Shown here: one piece after another, positions 35,767 to 45,400 of the stretch
Position numbering within the stretch: position 1 is the first letter of the stretch
How the letters are laid out: the number at the start of each line of letters is the position of its first letter
Assembly (NCBI GenBank): GCA_028708425.1
Contig: JAQVYY010000005.1
Coordinates: 1-64,000 of the forward strand
Reading direction: 5' to 3'
Source of the DNA: Bacteroidales bacterium
GTDB lineage: Bacteria; Bacteroidota; Bacteroidia; Bacteroidales; Tenuifilaceae
DNA: 64,000 bases
Made by a program: the position numbers and the translations under genes
Notes under the pieces: model-generated
What the model was told of the DNA's origin: nothing
Databases searched by the model: none
What the model saw: the letters and a program-made list of their open reading frames with translations, nothing else

Positions 35767-36516
35767 ATGGCAGGACATAGTAAATGGTCAACAATTAAGC
35801 GTAAAAAGGGAGCAGCTGATGCTAAACGCTCAAAAATGTTTAGTCGAATTGTAAAGGAGGTTTCCGTTGCCGTTCGCGAGGGAGGATCCGATCCAGAAAC
35901 AAACCCTAGGCTGCGTGCAGCCATAAATAACGCTAAGGGCGTTAATATGCCTAAAGATAATATCTCGAGGGCAATTAGCAAAGCCGATAGCGAGGGTGAT
36001 GCACTACAAGAGTTAACCTTTGAGGGCTATGGCCCTGAGGGCGTGCCTATTTTTATTGAGTGTCTTACCGATAACAACAATAGAACAGTTAGTTCTATAA
36101 GGTCAATCTTTACCAAAAGGGGCGGAAGCCTTGGAACCAACGGCTCACTCAGTTTCTTGTTCGAAAGAAAAGGCGTTTTCGTAATCCCAAAAGGCGACCA
36201 TGATCAGGATGAGCTTGAACTGGAACTTATTGATGCTGGTGCCGAAGAGATTGATATAAGTGATGATTACTTTGAGGTGTATACCCAAATGGCCGATTTT
36301 GGTAAGATGCAAAAGAAGCTCGAAGAGTTGGGAATAGAAGCCGAAAATGCAAGTTTACAGCGAATACCTAACGACTATAAAACGCTCGACACAGAGGCTG
36401 CATTAAGGGTTTTGAAAGTTATTGATGCTTTTGAAGATAACGAGGATGTTCAGAACGTGTACCATAATATTGAGATGACAGACGAGCTATTGAAGGCTCT
36501 TGAAGAGGAGGACTAG
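35767..36516 (+). CDS. yebC: YebC/PmpR family protein
   Basis: 249 residues from the ATG at 35767, where the family always begins with MAGHSKW; an upstream in-frame start is rejected. Family hallmarks: MAGHSKWSTIKRKKGAADAK, then NPRLRAAINNAKGVNMPKDNI and YEGYGPEGV-type FEGYGPEGVPIFIE. YebC proteins were described as transcription regulators, and some are now implicated in helping ribosomes at difficult (for example polyproline) motifs. The cytoplasmic three-domain layout is intact. The LEA-type lipoprotein gene starts 14 bases later, so the two are likely cotranscribed. Confidence 0.96.
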   Translation: MAGHSKWSTIKRKKGAADAKRSKMFSRIVKEVSVAVREGGSDPETNPRLRAAINNAKGVNMPKDNISRAISKADSEGDALQELTFEGYGPEGVPIFIECLTDNNNRTVSSIRSIFTKRGGSLGTNGSLSFLFERKGVFVIPKGDHDQDELELELIDAGAEEIDISDDYFEVYTQMADFGKMQKKLEELGIEAENASLQRIPNDYKTLDTEAALRVLKVIDAFEDNEDVQNVYHNIEMTDELLKALEEED

Positions 36517-36530
36517 TTTTACAGAACCAT

Positions 36531-37010
36531 ATGAAAGATAAAATATTGAGGAGGAAGTGGCTATTAATACTGGTTACTCCTATACTGTTGTTAGGCTGTG
36601 CACAATTCAACGAAATAAGCATTAAGGGTATTAAGGATGTTGAATTTAAGGGGCTCAACAAAAAGGTGATAATGCTTAGCTTCGATGTTGAAATCGATAA
36701 CCCGAATACTCGAAAAATTTCGGTTGTTGAAATAGATTTTAAGGCTTGGCTTAACGGCAGAGAGCTAGGCACCTTTAAGGTAGTTGAACCAATCAGGTTG
36801 GTACCCTGTTCAAAGCAAACCTATTCCGTACCTGCTGAAATTGAACTTCGAACAATTGCCGATGCTTTTCGTATAGTTTCATCGGGGTCGTTAGAGGGGT
36901 TGATGGAAAGTATTGAGGTTGAAGGAAAGGTTAAGGGACGTTCGTTTCCAATTCGAAAAACCATTAAAATACCTCGGCAGGCAATTATCGAAATGTCATC
37001 GTCATTGTAA
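36531..37010 (+). CDS. LEA type 2 (WHy-domain) lipoprotein
   Basis: 159 residues. The signal peptide has lipobox LLGC (Cys23). The mature region (FKGLNKKVIMLSFDVEIDNPNTRKISVVEID ..., in parts) has the Asn-Pro-rich strand pattern of LEA_2/WHy beta-sandwich domains: a DVEIDNPN motif, then a strand ending FKVVEPIRLVP. Such lipoproteins are common in Bacteroidota and have no settled role. It lies directly behind yebC. Confidence 0.75.
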   Translation: MKDKILRRKWLLILVTPILLLGCAQFNEISIKGIKDVEFKGLNKKVIMLSFDVEIDNPNTRKISVVEIDFKAWLNGRELGTFKVVEPIRLVPCSKQTYSVPAEIELRTIADAFRIVSSGSLEGLMESIEVEGKVKGRSFPIRKTIKIPRQAIIEMSSSL

Positions 37011-37017
37011 GGTATAG

Positions 37018-37047
37018 TTTGTATGCTATTTATAATTTTTACATTTG
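37018..37047 (+). promoter_or_regulatory. Promoter of the SPOR-domain gene
   Basis: TTTG at 37018-37021, 18 bases, then TACATTTG at 37040-37047, an exact -7 match. The ATG is at 37077. Confidence 0.6.
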
Positions 37048-37076
37048 TACTCTGTAAATTCATCAGAATTTAGAAT

Positions 37077-37541
37077 ATGACCATATTAAAAAGTGTAATG
37101 CGCCTTTTGCTGCTGGTAACTAGTGTTGTAATGTTTAGTAATAGCTACGGGCAGCAATCGTTTGGTATTATTAATGAGATCGAGAAATCGAACCCCGAAA
37201 AGGGAAATATTACCATTACTCACGACGCCACGATTAACGATTTATTGAATCGTTACTATTTGCAAAACGCATCCACACCAGGTATGCAAGGGTTTCGCAT
37301 ACGTATATACTTTGATTTAGGTCAGCAATCGCGCCAGCAATCCGAAGAGGTTATGAATGAATTTATGGAGATTTATCCTGGCATGGCAATTTACCGAACT
37401 TTCGATAGCCCATACTACAAGGTATCTGTTGGCGATTTTCGCACCCGCGACGAAGCGTTTAAGAGGTTAAAACAGTTGGCAAAAGACTACCCTAAGGCGT
37501 TTATTGTGCCCGAGCGGATAAATTTCCCACGGTTAGATTGA
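37077..37541 (+). CDS. Exported SPOR-domain protein
   Basis: 154 residues with a signal peptide ending in SYGQQ (about residue 24). The C-terminal 75 residues form a SPOR domain: GFRIRIYFDLGQQSRQQSEE, then YRTFDSPYYKVSVGDFRTRD and EAFKRLKQLAKDYPKAFIVP. SPOR domains bind denuded septal peptidoglycan. The N-terminal half is a short linker without a recognised domain. It therefore probably acts in the periplasm at the cell wall. It has its own promoter. Confidence 0.87.
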   Translation: MTILKSVMRLLLLVTSVVMFSNSYGQQSFGIINEIEKSNPEKGNITITHDATINDLLNRYYLQNASTPGMQGFRIRIYFDLGQQSRQQSEEVMNEFMEIYPGMAIYRTFDSPYYKVSVGDFRTRDEAFKRLKQLAKDYPKAFIVPERINFPRLD

Positions 37542-37667
37542 ATCATAAATCATAATGAGTATGCAGTACCTCTCTTTTGAAAAAAAACGTTATTCACAAG
37601 AGCAGAGTGTACTCGAATTCTTGTATTGGTACTTGTCCTTTATCAAATCAAAAAAAGTTAAAAAGCC

Positions 37668-39566
37668 ATGTCAGATCAAATAAAACATGAGTGTGGTATT
37701 GCTTTAATAAGGCTGCTGAAACCACTCGAGTACTACCATGCAAAGTACGGAACGTGGATGTATGCCCTTAATAAGCTATACCTGCTAATGGAAAAGCAGC
37801 ACAATAGGGGGCAGGATGGTGCAGGGGTGGCATCAATTAAGTTTGATTTAAAGCCAGGACATCGATATATAGACAGGGTTAGAAGTAACTCATCATCCCC
37901 AATTTATGATGTGTTCAATTCTATTCACAGCAGCATTTCGAGTATAGCATCAACCCCTAATTTAATTGCCGATGCGGTATGGGCAAAACAAAATGTACCC
38001 TATGCAGCGGAACTTTACCTTGGACATTTGCGCTACGGAACTTTCGGGAATAACTGTATTGATTATGTTCATCCTGTTCTACGAGAGAATAACTGGAAAT
38101 CAAGAACATTGGCCTTGGCTGGCAATTTTAATATGACTAATGTTGATGAACTTTTTCAAACGCTTATCGACCTTGGCCAGCATCCTAAAGATTATTCCGA
38201 TACGGTAACCGTTCTAGAGAAGCTAGGGCATTTTATAGATGACGAAAATCAGAGGTTGTTTCGGCAGTATAAAAATGAGGGGAATGCCAATATACAGATT
38301 AGTAAGCTAATTGCTGATGGGCTAAATATTAAGCAAATATTGCAGGAGGCAACCCGCGATTTTGATGGTGGTTATGCTTTAGTTGGAATGATAGGTCATG
38401 GCGATGCTTTTGTTTGTCGCGATCCGTGGGGAATAAGGCCCGCATTTTATTATATAGATGATGAGGTTGTAGTAGCGGCATCTGAGCGACCAGCGCTACA
38501 AACCGTTATGAATGTATCTGCCGATAAGGTAAAACAGATTGACCCTGGGTTTGCCCTTATCATCAAAAAATCGGGTGAAATTGGCACACACGAAATTCGG
38601 GTACCACAAGCTCGGAGCTCCTGCTCATTTGAACGCATCTATTTTTCGCGCGGCACCGATACCGATATTTATAGGGAGAGGAAAAAACTTGGCGAGGTAC
38701 TAACCCCAATTATTCTCGAAACCATTGATTATGATGTAACGAATACCGTTTTTTCGTTTATTCCCAATACTGCCGAAACAGCTTTTTATGGAATGGTTAA
38801 AGGTGTTGAGGAGTATATGAACAGCGAAAAGGTTAGGTTAATAAATGAGCTTAACGGCAAGCTTACCGAGAAGGATATCGAGAGCATAATAAGCCCACGT
38901 CCCAGGGTCGAAAAAATAGCTGTTAAGGATATTAAGCTTCGCACCTTTATTTCACAGGATAGTGGGCGTAACGATTTAGTGGGGCACGTGTACGATGTAA
39001 CCTATGGAGTACTTAGCGAGGGCAAGGATAATTTAGTTATTATTGATGATTCAATAGTTAGAGGAACTACTCTTCGCGAAAGCATACTCAAGATTTTGGG
39101 CAGGCTTAACCCTAAGATGATAGTCGTAGTGTCGTCGTCTCCACAAATACGATACCCCGATTGTTACGGTATAGACATGGCTAAACTTGGCGATTTTATT
39201 GCTTTTAGGGCAACTATTGAGCTGTTAAAAGAGACAGGAAACGGGCGTGTTATTAGTAGCGTATACAAAAAATGTAAGGCTCAGCAAAATTTACCTAAGG
39301 AGGAGATGATAAACTATGTGAAAGATATATATAGGCCATTTACCCCTACTCAAATTTCAGATAAAATAGCCCAGCTCTTAACTCCTGATGGGATGAAGGC
39401 TAAGGTTAAAATTGTTTTTCAAACAATTGAAGCGTTACATAAAGCATGCCCCAACGATACGGGAGATTGGTATTTTACAGGTAATTACCCTACTCCTGGT
39501 GGCAATAAGGTAGTAAATACTTCATTCATCAATTTTATTGAGGGGAAGGATCAACGAGCCTACTAG
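37668..39566 (+). CDS. PurF-like amidophosphoribosyltransferase paralog, long form
   Basis: 632 residues, far longer than ordinary PurF (about 470-505). The N-terminal class II glutamine amidotransferase domain starts MSDQIKHECGIA, so Cys9 would be exposed only after loss of eight residues. RGQDGAG, LGHLRYGTFG and FDGGYALVGMIG are further glutaminase motifs. A phosphoribosyltransferase domain follows with the PRPP loop VIIDDSIVRGTT (about residue 457). Between them lies a region of about 100 extra residues, and the C-terminus is also extended. This long form occurs widely in Bacteroidetes next to a normal PurF. Whether it makes phosphoribosylamine is uncertain. Confidence 0.85.
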   Translation: MSDQIKHECGIALIRLLKPLEYYHAKYGTWMYALNKLYLLMEKQHNRGQDGAGVASIKFDLKPGHRYIDRVRSNSSSPIYDVFNSIHSSISSIASTPNLIADAVWAKQNVPYAAELYLGHLRYGTFGNNCIDYVHPVLRENNWKSRTLALAGNFNMTNVDELFQTLIDLGQHPKDYSDTVTVLEKLGHFIDDENQRLFRQYKNEGNANIQISKLIADGLNIKQILQEATRDFDGGYALVGMIGHGDAFVCRDPWGIRPAFYYIDDEVVVAASERPALQTVMNVSADKVKQIDPGFALIIKKSGEIGTHEIRVPQARSSCSFERIYFSRGTDTDIYRERKKLGEVLTPIILETIDYDVTNTVFSFIPNTAETAFYGMVKGVEEYMNSEKVRLINELNGKLTEKDIESIISPRPRVEKIAVKDIKLRTFISQDSGRNDLVGHVYDVTYGVLSEGKDNLVIIDDSIVRGTTLRESILKILGRLNPKMIVVVSSSPQIRYPDCYGIDMAKLGDFIAFRATIELLKETGNGRVISSVYKKCKAQQNLPKEEMINYVKDIYRPFTPTQISDKIAQLLTPDGMKAKVKIVFQTIEALHKACPNDTGDWYFTGNYPTPGGNKVVNTSFINFIEGKDQRAY

Positions 39567-39584
39567 TTGTCAAAATAATAAGCT

Positions 39585-39733
39585 TTAGCCCGCATTACTC
39601 ATTAAATTTGTTAAAGATGAATACAAATGCGGGTTACCTCGACATGGTTGAGCCCAATTTTGGGCAATAAAATTGGTTGTGAGACTTAGTCGCTGTCGGA
39701 GACCCCAATTATTCGAATGAATAATTGGGGTTA
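39585..39733 (+). repeat. Dispersed repeat, copy 7 (full)
   Basis: TTAGCCCGCATTACTCATT ... AATTGGGGTTAG with all three hairpins; hairpin 3 (CCAATTATTCG/TGAATAATTGG) is near perfect. It begins 18 bases after the PurF-like stop, in sense orientation. Confidence 0.85.
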
Positions 39734-39813
39734 GAGCAATATTGGCAAATATTGGCATTGATGTTGTTAATGTTTTTAGTAAATTTGTTTATAAACCATT
39801 AACCGTAAATGCT

Positions 39814-40305
39814 ATGAAAAACGTAATAATTTTTTTGATGTCGTTGGCTTTACTTTTGCCATCCGATTCGTTCTCGCAAGATAAGCGAGCTATAAGGGCT
39901 GCCGAATTTAGCTTTAAATCAGCTGAAAAGGATTATAATAATGAGGAGTACAAAGAGGCTGCCGAGAAGTATACCATTACTGTAAATACTATACCAGCTG
40001 GAATTGAATCTCGAAAGCATCTTGAAATTAGGCTCGATGCTTTAATAAAACTTATTGACATATACTTTTACCGGTATGTAAATATCACGAATGCATGCGA
40101 GTTTTTAGCCGATTATAATAGTACCATTTCCGCTGCAAGGAACTCTGGAATACTCAAATCTGCCACGCTTTTAAAGTACTTAAAGCAGCAACAAGAGTAT
40201 GCCAACAAAGAGACGAAGCAGTGCGAGCGCTATGAGCGGGTAGGTGGAGATATGGATAAGTTCCGAAGTAATACTTTTGAAAAGGTTTTTGAGGAGGAGA
40301 GGTAG
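39814..40305 (+). CDS. Exported small helical protein (TPR-like)
   Basis: 163 residues from the ATG at 39814; a TTG at 39742 would place 24 poor residues before a clear signal peptide. The signal peptide ends in DSFSQ (about residue 22). The mature protein is short and helical, with AEFSFKSAEKDYNNEEYKEAAEKYTI as a probable TPR unit, then helices with conserved charge and two Cys. The function is unknown. It lies between repeat copy 7 and a bidirectional terminator, so it is a single-gene unit. Confidence 0.7.
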   Translation: MKNVIIFLMSLALLLPSDSFSQDKRAIRAAEFSFKSAEKDYNNEEYKEAAEKYTITVNTIPAGIESRKHLEIRLDALIKLIDIYFYRYVNITNACEFLADYNSTISAARNSGILKSATLLKYLKQQQEYANKETKQCERYERVGGDMDKFRSNTFEKVFEEER

Positions 40306-40322
40306 GTGGTTTTTCTATATAA

Positions 40323-40357
40323 AAAATCGGGTTAGGCATTTAGCTAACCCGATTTTG
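40323..40357. terminator. Bidirectional terminator
   Basis: AAAATCGGGTTAG and CTAACCCGATTTT pair around a short loop between two converging genes; T-runs lie on both strands. Confidence 0.85.
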
Positions 40358-40369
40358 CTTTATGTTCAT

Positions 40370-41305
40370 CTATTTTCTAGTAATTTTCCTTTTTATAAAC
40401 GAGAGTACGTGTCTCTCAATCTTATTCTGATATATATCAGAAATAGTAATCATTATTGCTGATTCTTCAACATCGCCAAAGTAAGGATTAATTACAGTGC
40501 CAAATACTTTCATTGATGGGCTTATATTCATATACGAGTTAATTAGCGGAGGGATGCGTTCGCCCAAACCTCTTATTTTTTGCGACAAAATTTTGTAGTC
40601 CTCCTTATAGTCTTTACCCACAAAGATGCTTTCCATTTTTTCGTGGTCAAGATCAATTTTCATGGGTTCAATTGGGGTAACCAGCTGTTCTTTATCGGCG
40701 AAATGCTTTTCCATAAAATAAAGCAGCGCATTGCGAGCACTAGTGTTGTACTGCCGATACATGGTAACCTTACCAAAAAAATACTTAATCCCTGGGTTAA
40801 GCACAACCAGCGCACCAAGCCCATCCCAAAGGTTATCTAGAGCGTATAAACTTTTTACACGTCGTTGTTTCGATTGGTACTTTGGTTGTACAAAAGAGCG
40901 CCCCAATTCAATAAGGTATGGGAGGTACTCTTTTTTAAATCTATCAGAAAAATTAAAGAGTGCAGTGGTCGAAAGGTTTAATTCTCCGCCTTCGTTCGGA
41001 TTAACAAGGTGATACCTGTACCCACCAAGAATTTCCTTGTCCTCGGGATCCCAAACTATAAGCTGTTTATATGGATTGTCCGAAAGGTCGTACTTGTCAA
41101 TATCTATCTCCTTACCAGTTCCTCCGCCAGCACTTCGAAAACTTAATTCTCTTAGTCTTGCAACCTCGCGCATTAAGTTTGGCGAATCGTGGGCTGTAAA
41201 TATGTAAAGTAGGTTCCCGCCGTTATTCGTTTTACGAACAAACTTATCGTCGGTTAATTCCTTTATCAGTAGTTCTTTGTTAACTGGTTCAATAATTTGT
41301 TCCAT
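40370..41305 (-). CDS. glsB: N-acyltransferase of the GlsB/hemolysin (GNAT) type
   Basis: 311 residues from the ATG at 41305; an alternative ATG at 41326 adds seven. The core (RELSFRSAGGGTGKEIDIDKYD, DPEDKEILGGYRYHLV, LIELGRSFVQPKYQ) is that of the acyl-ACP-dependent GNAT-like family with OlsB. In Bacteroides thetaiotaomicron GlsB joins a 3-hydroxy fatty acid to glycine in the first step of glycine-lipid synthesis, and its neighbour GlsA adds the second acyl chain. The gene order glsA then glsB on the minus strand fits. The amino-acid head group (glycine or ornithine) cannot be read from sequence; glycine is inferred from the phylum. Confidence 0.82.
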   Translation of the reverse strand: MEQIIEPVNKELLIKELTDDKFVRKTNNGGNLLYIFTAHDSPNLMREVARLRELSFRSAGGGTGKEIDIDKYDLSDNPYKQLIVWDPEDKEILGGYRYHLVNPNEGGELNLSTTALFNFSDRFKKEYLPYLIELGRSFVQPKYQSKQRRVKSLYALDNLWDGLGALVVLNPGIKYFFGKVTMYRQYNTSARNALLYFMEKHFADKEQLVTPIEPMKIDLDHEKMESIFVGKDYKEDYKILSQKIRGLGERIPPLINSYMNISPSMKVFGTVINPYFGDVEESAIMITISDIYQNKIERHVLSFIKRKITRK

Positions 41306-41413
41306 TGTTTTGTATTTAAAAAGCATGTAAAATCCGCTTCAAATTTAACCTTTTTAGTTTTATTAAAGTAATCGAACTGTTTAATTGCAGGGTTGTTGCG
41401 TTTTGATGTAACG

Positions 41414-42241
41414 CTACTGGGCATTATCTAAGCTATAAGTTTTTGCCTTTACCCATGCGGTCCACTCTTTTGGGCGGCTTGTTGATTTAAACATTTCGGG
41501 CGGAATGGGTTCACCCACGCGAGCGTGTAGTTTATTCCCTTTCTGTTTAAACATCTCATCAACCAAATATAGCATTTCAATATTGACTTTTATACCCAAA
41601 AAGTTTCTTATTCGGCTTAAATTGTAAAAGAAGTTAGAGTTTTTCCCGCTAAAAAAGATGGGTACAATTTGGCGCTGGTGCTTTATCGACTTAACAATAA
41701 AGTTCTTTTTCCACTCTAAATCTTCAATTTTTCCGCCCCTCTGTTTACGAGAACATAAACCTGCCGGGAAAGTAAATAGCTGCTTATCCGAAGCGTACGT
41801 GCTTTCCATCAGCTTCGCGCTTTCTCTTGTTTGGGCACCATGCTTATTTACAGGAATAAAAAAAACATTTAGCTGTTTAACGTTCATCAACAGGTCGTTA
41901 ACAGGCACTTTTATTGGGCCAAATTTTTTACTTAGGGCAAGTATTAGTATTATTCCGTCAAGCCCCCCCAGTGGGTGGTTCGATACAAAAGCATACCTTT
42001 CGTTTTCATCCAAATTATCAAGCCCCTCAATGGTATAGGTTATACCTAAAAATTCTAAGGCACCTTCAATAAATTCAGTCCCTTCCTTGTCGCCAAATAC
42101 GTCCAACCCCCTGTTGATTTCATCCTCATGTACAATTTTTTTTAGATATCGAATCATAAAGCGAGGGAGCGCTTTTTTCAACCTTGGACTTTTACTTGCC
42201 AAAACCTGTTCAATGTCAATATGTTTTGTGGGTTTATTCAT
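41414..42241 (-). CDS. glsA: PlsC-like acyltransferase, GlsA type
   Basis: 275 residues. Lysophospholipid-acyltransferase family: the H-x4-D catalytic motif is in SNHPLGGLDG (about residues 88-97), the glycerol-binding-like block in FPAGLCSRKQRGG, and the last block is IVPIFFSGKNS. No transmembrane helix is clear, so it is probably membrane-associated. Paired with glsB, it should O-acylate the 3-hydroxyl of the N-acyl amino acid to make the diacylated lipid. It is the first gene of the pair and has an upstream -7 box. A plain phosphatidate-synthesis role is the alternative, but the pairing makes it less likely. Confidence 0.82.
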   Translation of the reverse strand: MNKPTKHIDIEQVLASKSPRLKKALPRFMIRYLKKIVHEDEINRGLDVFGDKEGTEFIEGALEFLGITYTIEGLDNLDENERYAFVSNHPLGGLDGIILILALSKKFGPIKVPVNDLLMNVKQLNVFFIPVNKHGAQTRESAKLMESTYASDKQLFTFPAGLCSRKQRGGKIEDLEWKKNFIVKSIKHQRQIVPIFFSGKNSNFFYNLSRIRNFLGIKVNIEMLYLVDEMFKQKGNKLHARVGEPIPPEMFKSTSRPKEWTAWVKAKTYSLDNAQ

Positions 42242-42277
42242 ATTAATATGAGGTTGAATTATTGCATTTGTATGCTA

Positions 42278-42285
42278 CAAATGTA
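42278..42285 (-). promoter_or_regulatory. -7 promoter element of glsA-glsB
   Basis: On the minus strand this reads TACATTTG, an exact match, 36 bases before the glsA start. Confidence 0.45.
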
Positions 42286-42391
42286 AAATCAATTTTCCAA
42301 TTTTCACTTTTCTTAACAGCAAACTTGGTTTTATAAAGTTCGCAACTTAGCCGTTTTTGGTTGAATTGAAAAAAAGATTTCAAATTTTCAC

Positions 42392-42421
42392 TTGATAGGA
42401 AAAGGATTCGTTCTAACTTTG
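42392..42421 (+). promoter_or_regulatory. Promoter of mfd
   Basis: TTG at 42392-42394, 19 bases, then TAACTTTG at 42414-42421: full consensus. The ATG follows 22 bases later. Confidence 0.65.
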
Positions 42422-42443
42422 AGGTTTAATATTTCAATCTTTA

Positions 42444-45400
42444 ATGCAGGGCGATTTTTCAATTTCCGATTTAGTTTTGATGTACCAGCGGCAACCCACG
42501 GTGGTTAGGCTATCCGATGAGTTGAAGGGTAGTTTATCGAGCAGGGTAAGGGTTAAGGGTACGGCAGGTTCTTCAGTTTCGCTATTGGCGGCTGCCGTAA
42601 ATGGCACTATAGGAAATACCCAGCTTGTAATTTTGAATGATAAGGAGGAGGCTGCCTATTTTTTCACCGATTTGTCATCCATATTGCCATCGGAAAGGTT
42701 ATTCTTTTTTCCATCATCGTATAAGCGCTCGGTGCAATACGATCAGAAATTACCTGCGGCTTTAATCCAGCGCACCGACACACAAAAAGCAATCCCTGCC
42801 ATAAATGCCAATTCGCAGGGTGGGTTTGTAATTATTACCTATCCCGAGGCTCTTGCCGAAAAGGTGGTCCCTGTCGATTATTTCACCAAAAATTCTATTA
42901 ACCTATCGGTTGGAGAATCAATTTCTCAGAGTTTTTTAGCAGAATTTTTGTTCGACACGGGCTTCGAGCGTACCGAGTTTGTTTACGAGCCCGGGCAGTT
43001 TTCTATTAGAGGTAGTATTGTTGATGTTTTTTCGTACTCATCGCCACTACCTTACCGTATCGATTTTTTTGGCGAGGAGGTTGAATCTATCCGCTCGTTC
43101 AGTGTAGATGATCAGCTCTCAAAAGAGAATCTTCAAACCGTATCGTTTATTCCCGATTTGCAGGCAGAGCAGGAAGATGATAACGACAGGAAGTGCTTAC
43201 TCGAATTGTTGCCCCATAGTACGGTAGTTTGGTTTAGGGATATTGAGGTAGTTCTTGGTGATATGAACCAAACTTTCGAGAGCGTTGGGCGTAAGGAGCA
43301 CTTTACAGCTGGAGGCGATTTTTTTAAGCTAATGCAAACCTTTGGTTTGGTTGAGTTTGGGGTGAAACAGATATTGAAACCAACCCTTACAATAGATTTT
43401 GAGGTCGTTCCTCAACCGAAATTCCAGAAAAACTTCGAATTAATTACTCAGCATCTAGTTAGTTTTGATGAAAAAGGCTACCAAACCTATATACTGGCCG
43501 ACAACCCCAATCAGCACAAGCGTCTTGAGAGTATTTTTTTAAGCATAAATTCAGGTGTTCGATTCACTCCCATTGCGTCAACGTTGCATCAGGGGTTTAT
43601 TGACCATACATTAAGGGTATGTGTTTTTACCGATCATCAGCTATTCGATCGCTACCAGAAGTATAAGCTAAAAAACGAATTTTCTAAGCGCGATAGCCTT
43701 TCAATGAAAGAGCTATTAAGCTTACAACAGGGTGATTACGTTGTGCATGTCGATCATGGTATCGGTGTTTTTGGTGGGCTTATCAAGCAATCAATTAACG
43801 GTAAAATGCAGGAGACCGTTAGGCTTACCTATAAGGACGGGGATACCCTGTTGGTTGGCATTCATAATCTACACCGAATTTCAAAGTATAGGGGTAAGGA
43901 TGCCGAATTGCCTAAGCTCCATAAGCTGGGGTCGGGTGCATGGCAAAAGCTAAAGCAAAAAACTAAAAGCAAGGTTAAGGATATTGCCAAAGACCTTATT
44001 GCATTGTACTCAAAACGGTTGGTAGAGAAAGGGTTTGCCTACTCGCCCGATTCTTATTTACAGGAAGAGTTAGAGGCATCATTCATTTACGAGAATACCC
44101 CCGATCAGGAGAAGGCAACTCAAGCGGTTAAGGAGGATATGGAGAGCGCCGTTCCTATGGATAGGCTTGTGTGTGGCGATGTGGGTTTTGGGAAAACGGA
44201 AATTGCGATAAGGGCGGCTTTTAAGGCTGTTGCCGATAGCAAGCAGGTTGCCATACTGGTACCTACAACCATTCTTGCTTTACAGCATTTTCAAACCTTT
44301 AGCCAACGGCTCAAAAATTTTCCTTGCAATGTAGAATTTGTTAGTCGGATGAAAACGCCTAGGGCTCAAAAAGATATTTTTTCGCGTTTAGCCCAGGGCC
44401 AAGTCGATATTATTATTGGAACCCATGCCCTGCTCAATAGGATGGTAAATTTTAAAGACCTAGGCCTTATTATTATCGATGAGGAGCAAAAGTTTGGCGT
44501 TGCAGCTAAAGAGAAGCTAAAAAAACTTCGTATTAATGTTGATACCTTAACCTTAACAGCTACACCCATACCACGTACGTTACAATTCTCTCTGATGGGT
44601 GCTCGCGATTTATCAATTATAAATACGCCACCCCCCAACAGGCATCCAATAGCTACCGAGTTACATAGCTTTAATGCTGATATTGTAAAAGAGGCTATAG
44701 AGTATGAGGTGAGTCGGGGAGGGCAGGTGTTTTTCGTGCATAATCGGGTGCAGAATATTGCTGAGGTACAGCAGATGATTTCGAAAATTTGTCCTAACAT
44801 TACCTCGGTCGTTGCCCATGGGCAGATGGAATCAAAGATGCTTGAAAAGGCGATGTTCGACTTTATTTCGGGCGATTACGATGTGCTAATTTCAACAACC
44901 ATAATAGAGTCTGGCCTTGATATAGCTAATGCTAACACCATTATTATAAACAATGCCCATATGTTTGGGCTTAGCGATTTGCATCAGCTACGTGGACGAG
45001 TAGGGCGCTCCAATAAGAAAGCTTTTTGCTATTTACTGGCTCCGCCACTCGAGGGGTTAACCAACGAGGCAAGGCGTAGGCTAAAAGCGATTGAAGAGTT
45101 TTCGGAGCTGGGAAGCGGGTTTAGTATAGCCATGCAGGATTTAGATATACGAGGTGCCGGCAACTTGCTTGGGGGCGAGCAAAGCGGATTTATTGCCGAT
45201 ATCGGATTCGAAACCTATCACCGCATTCTCGATGAGGCCATGCAAGAACTTCGAGAGGAGGAGTTTGGTGATGTGTTCGATGATGCCAACAAGGGAAGTA
45301 AGCCTACGGCCACTATGTGGTCGCACGAAAAAGTCGATTGCCATATAGAAACAGATTTGGAGCTGCTAATTCCCGATTCGTACGTTTCAAGTGTTTCAGA

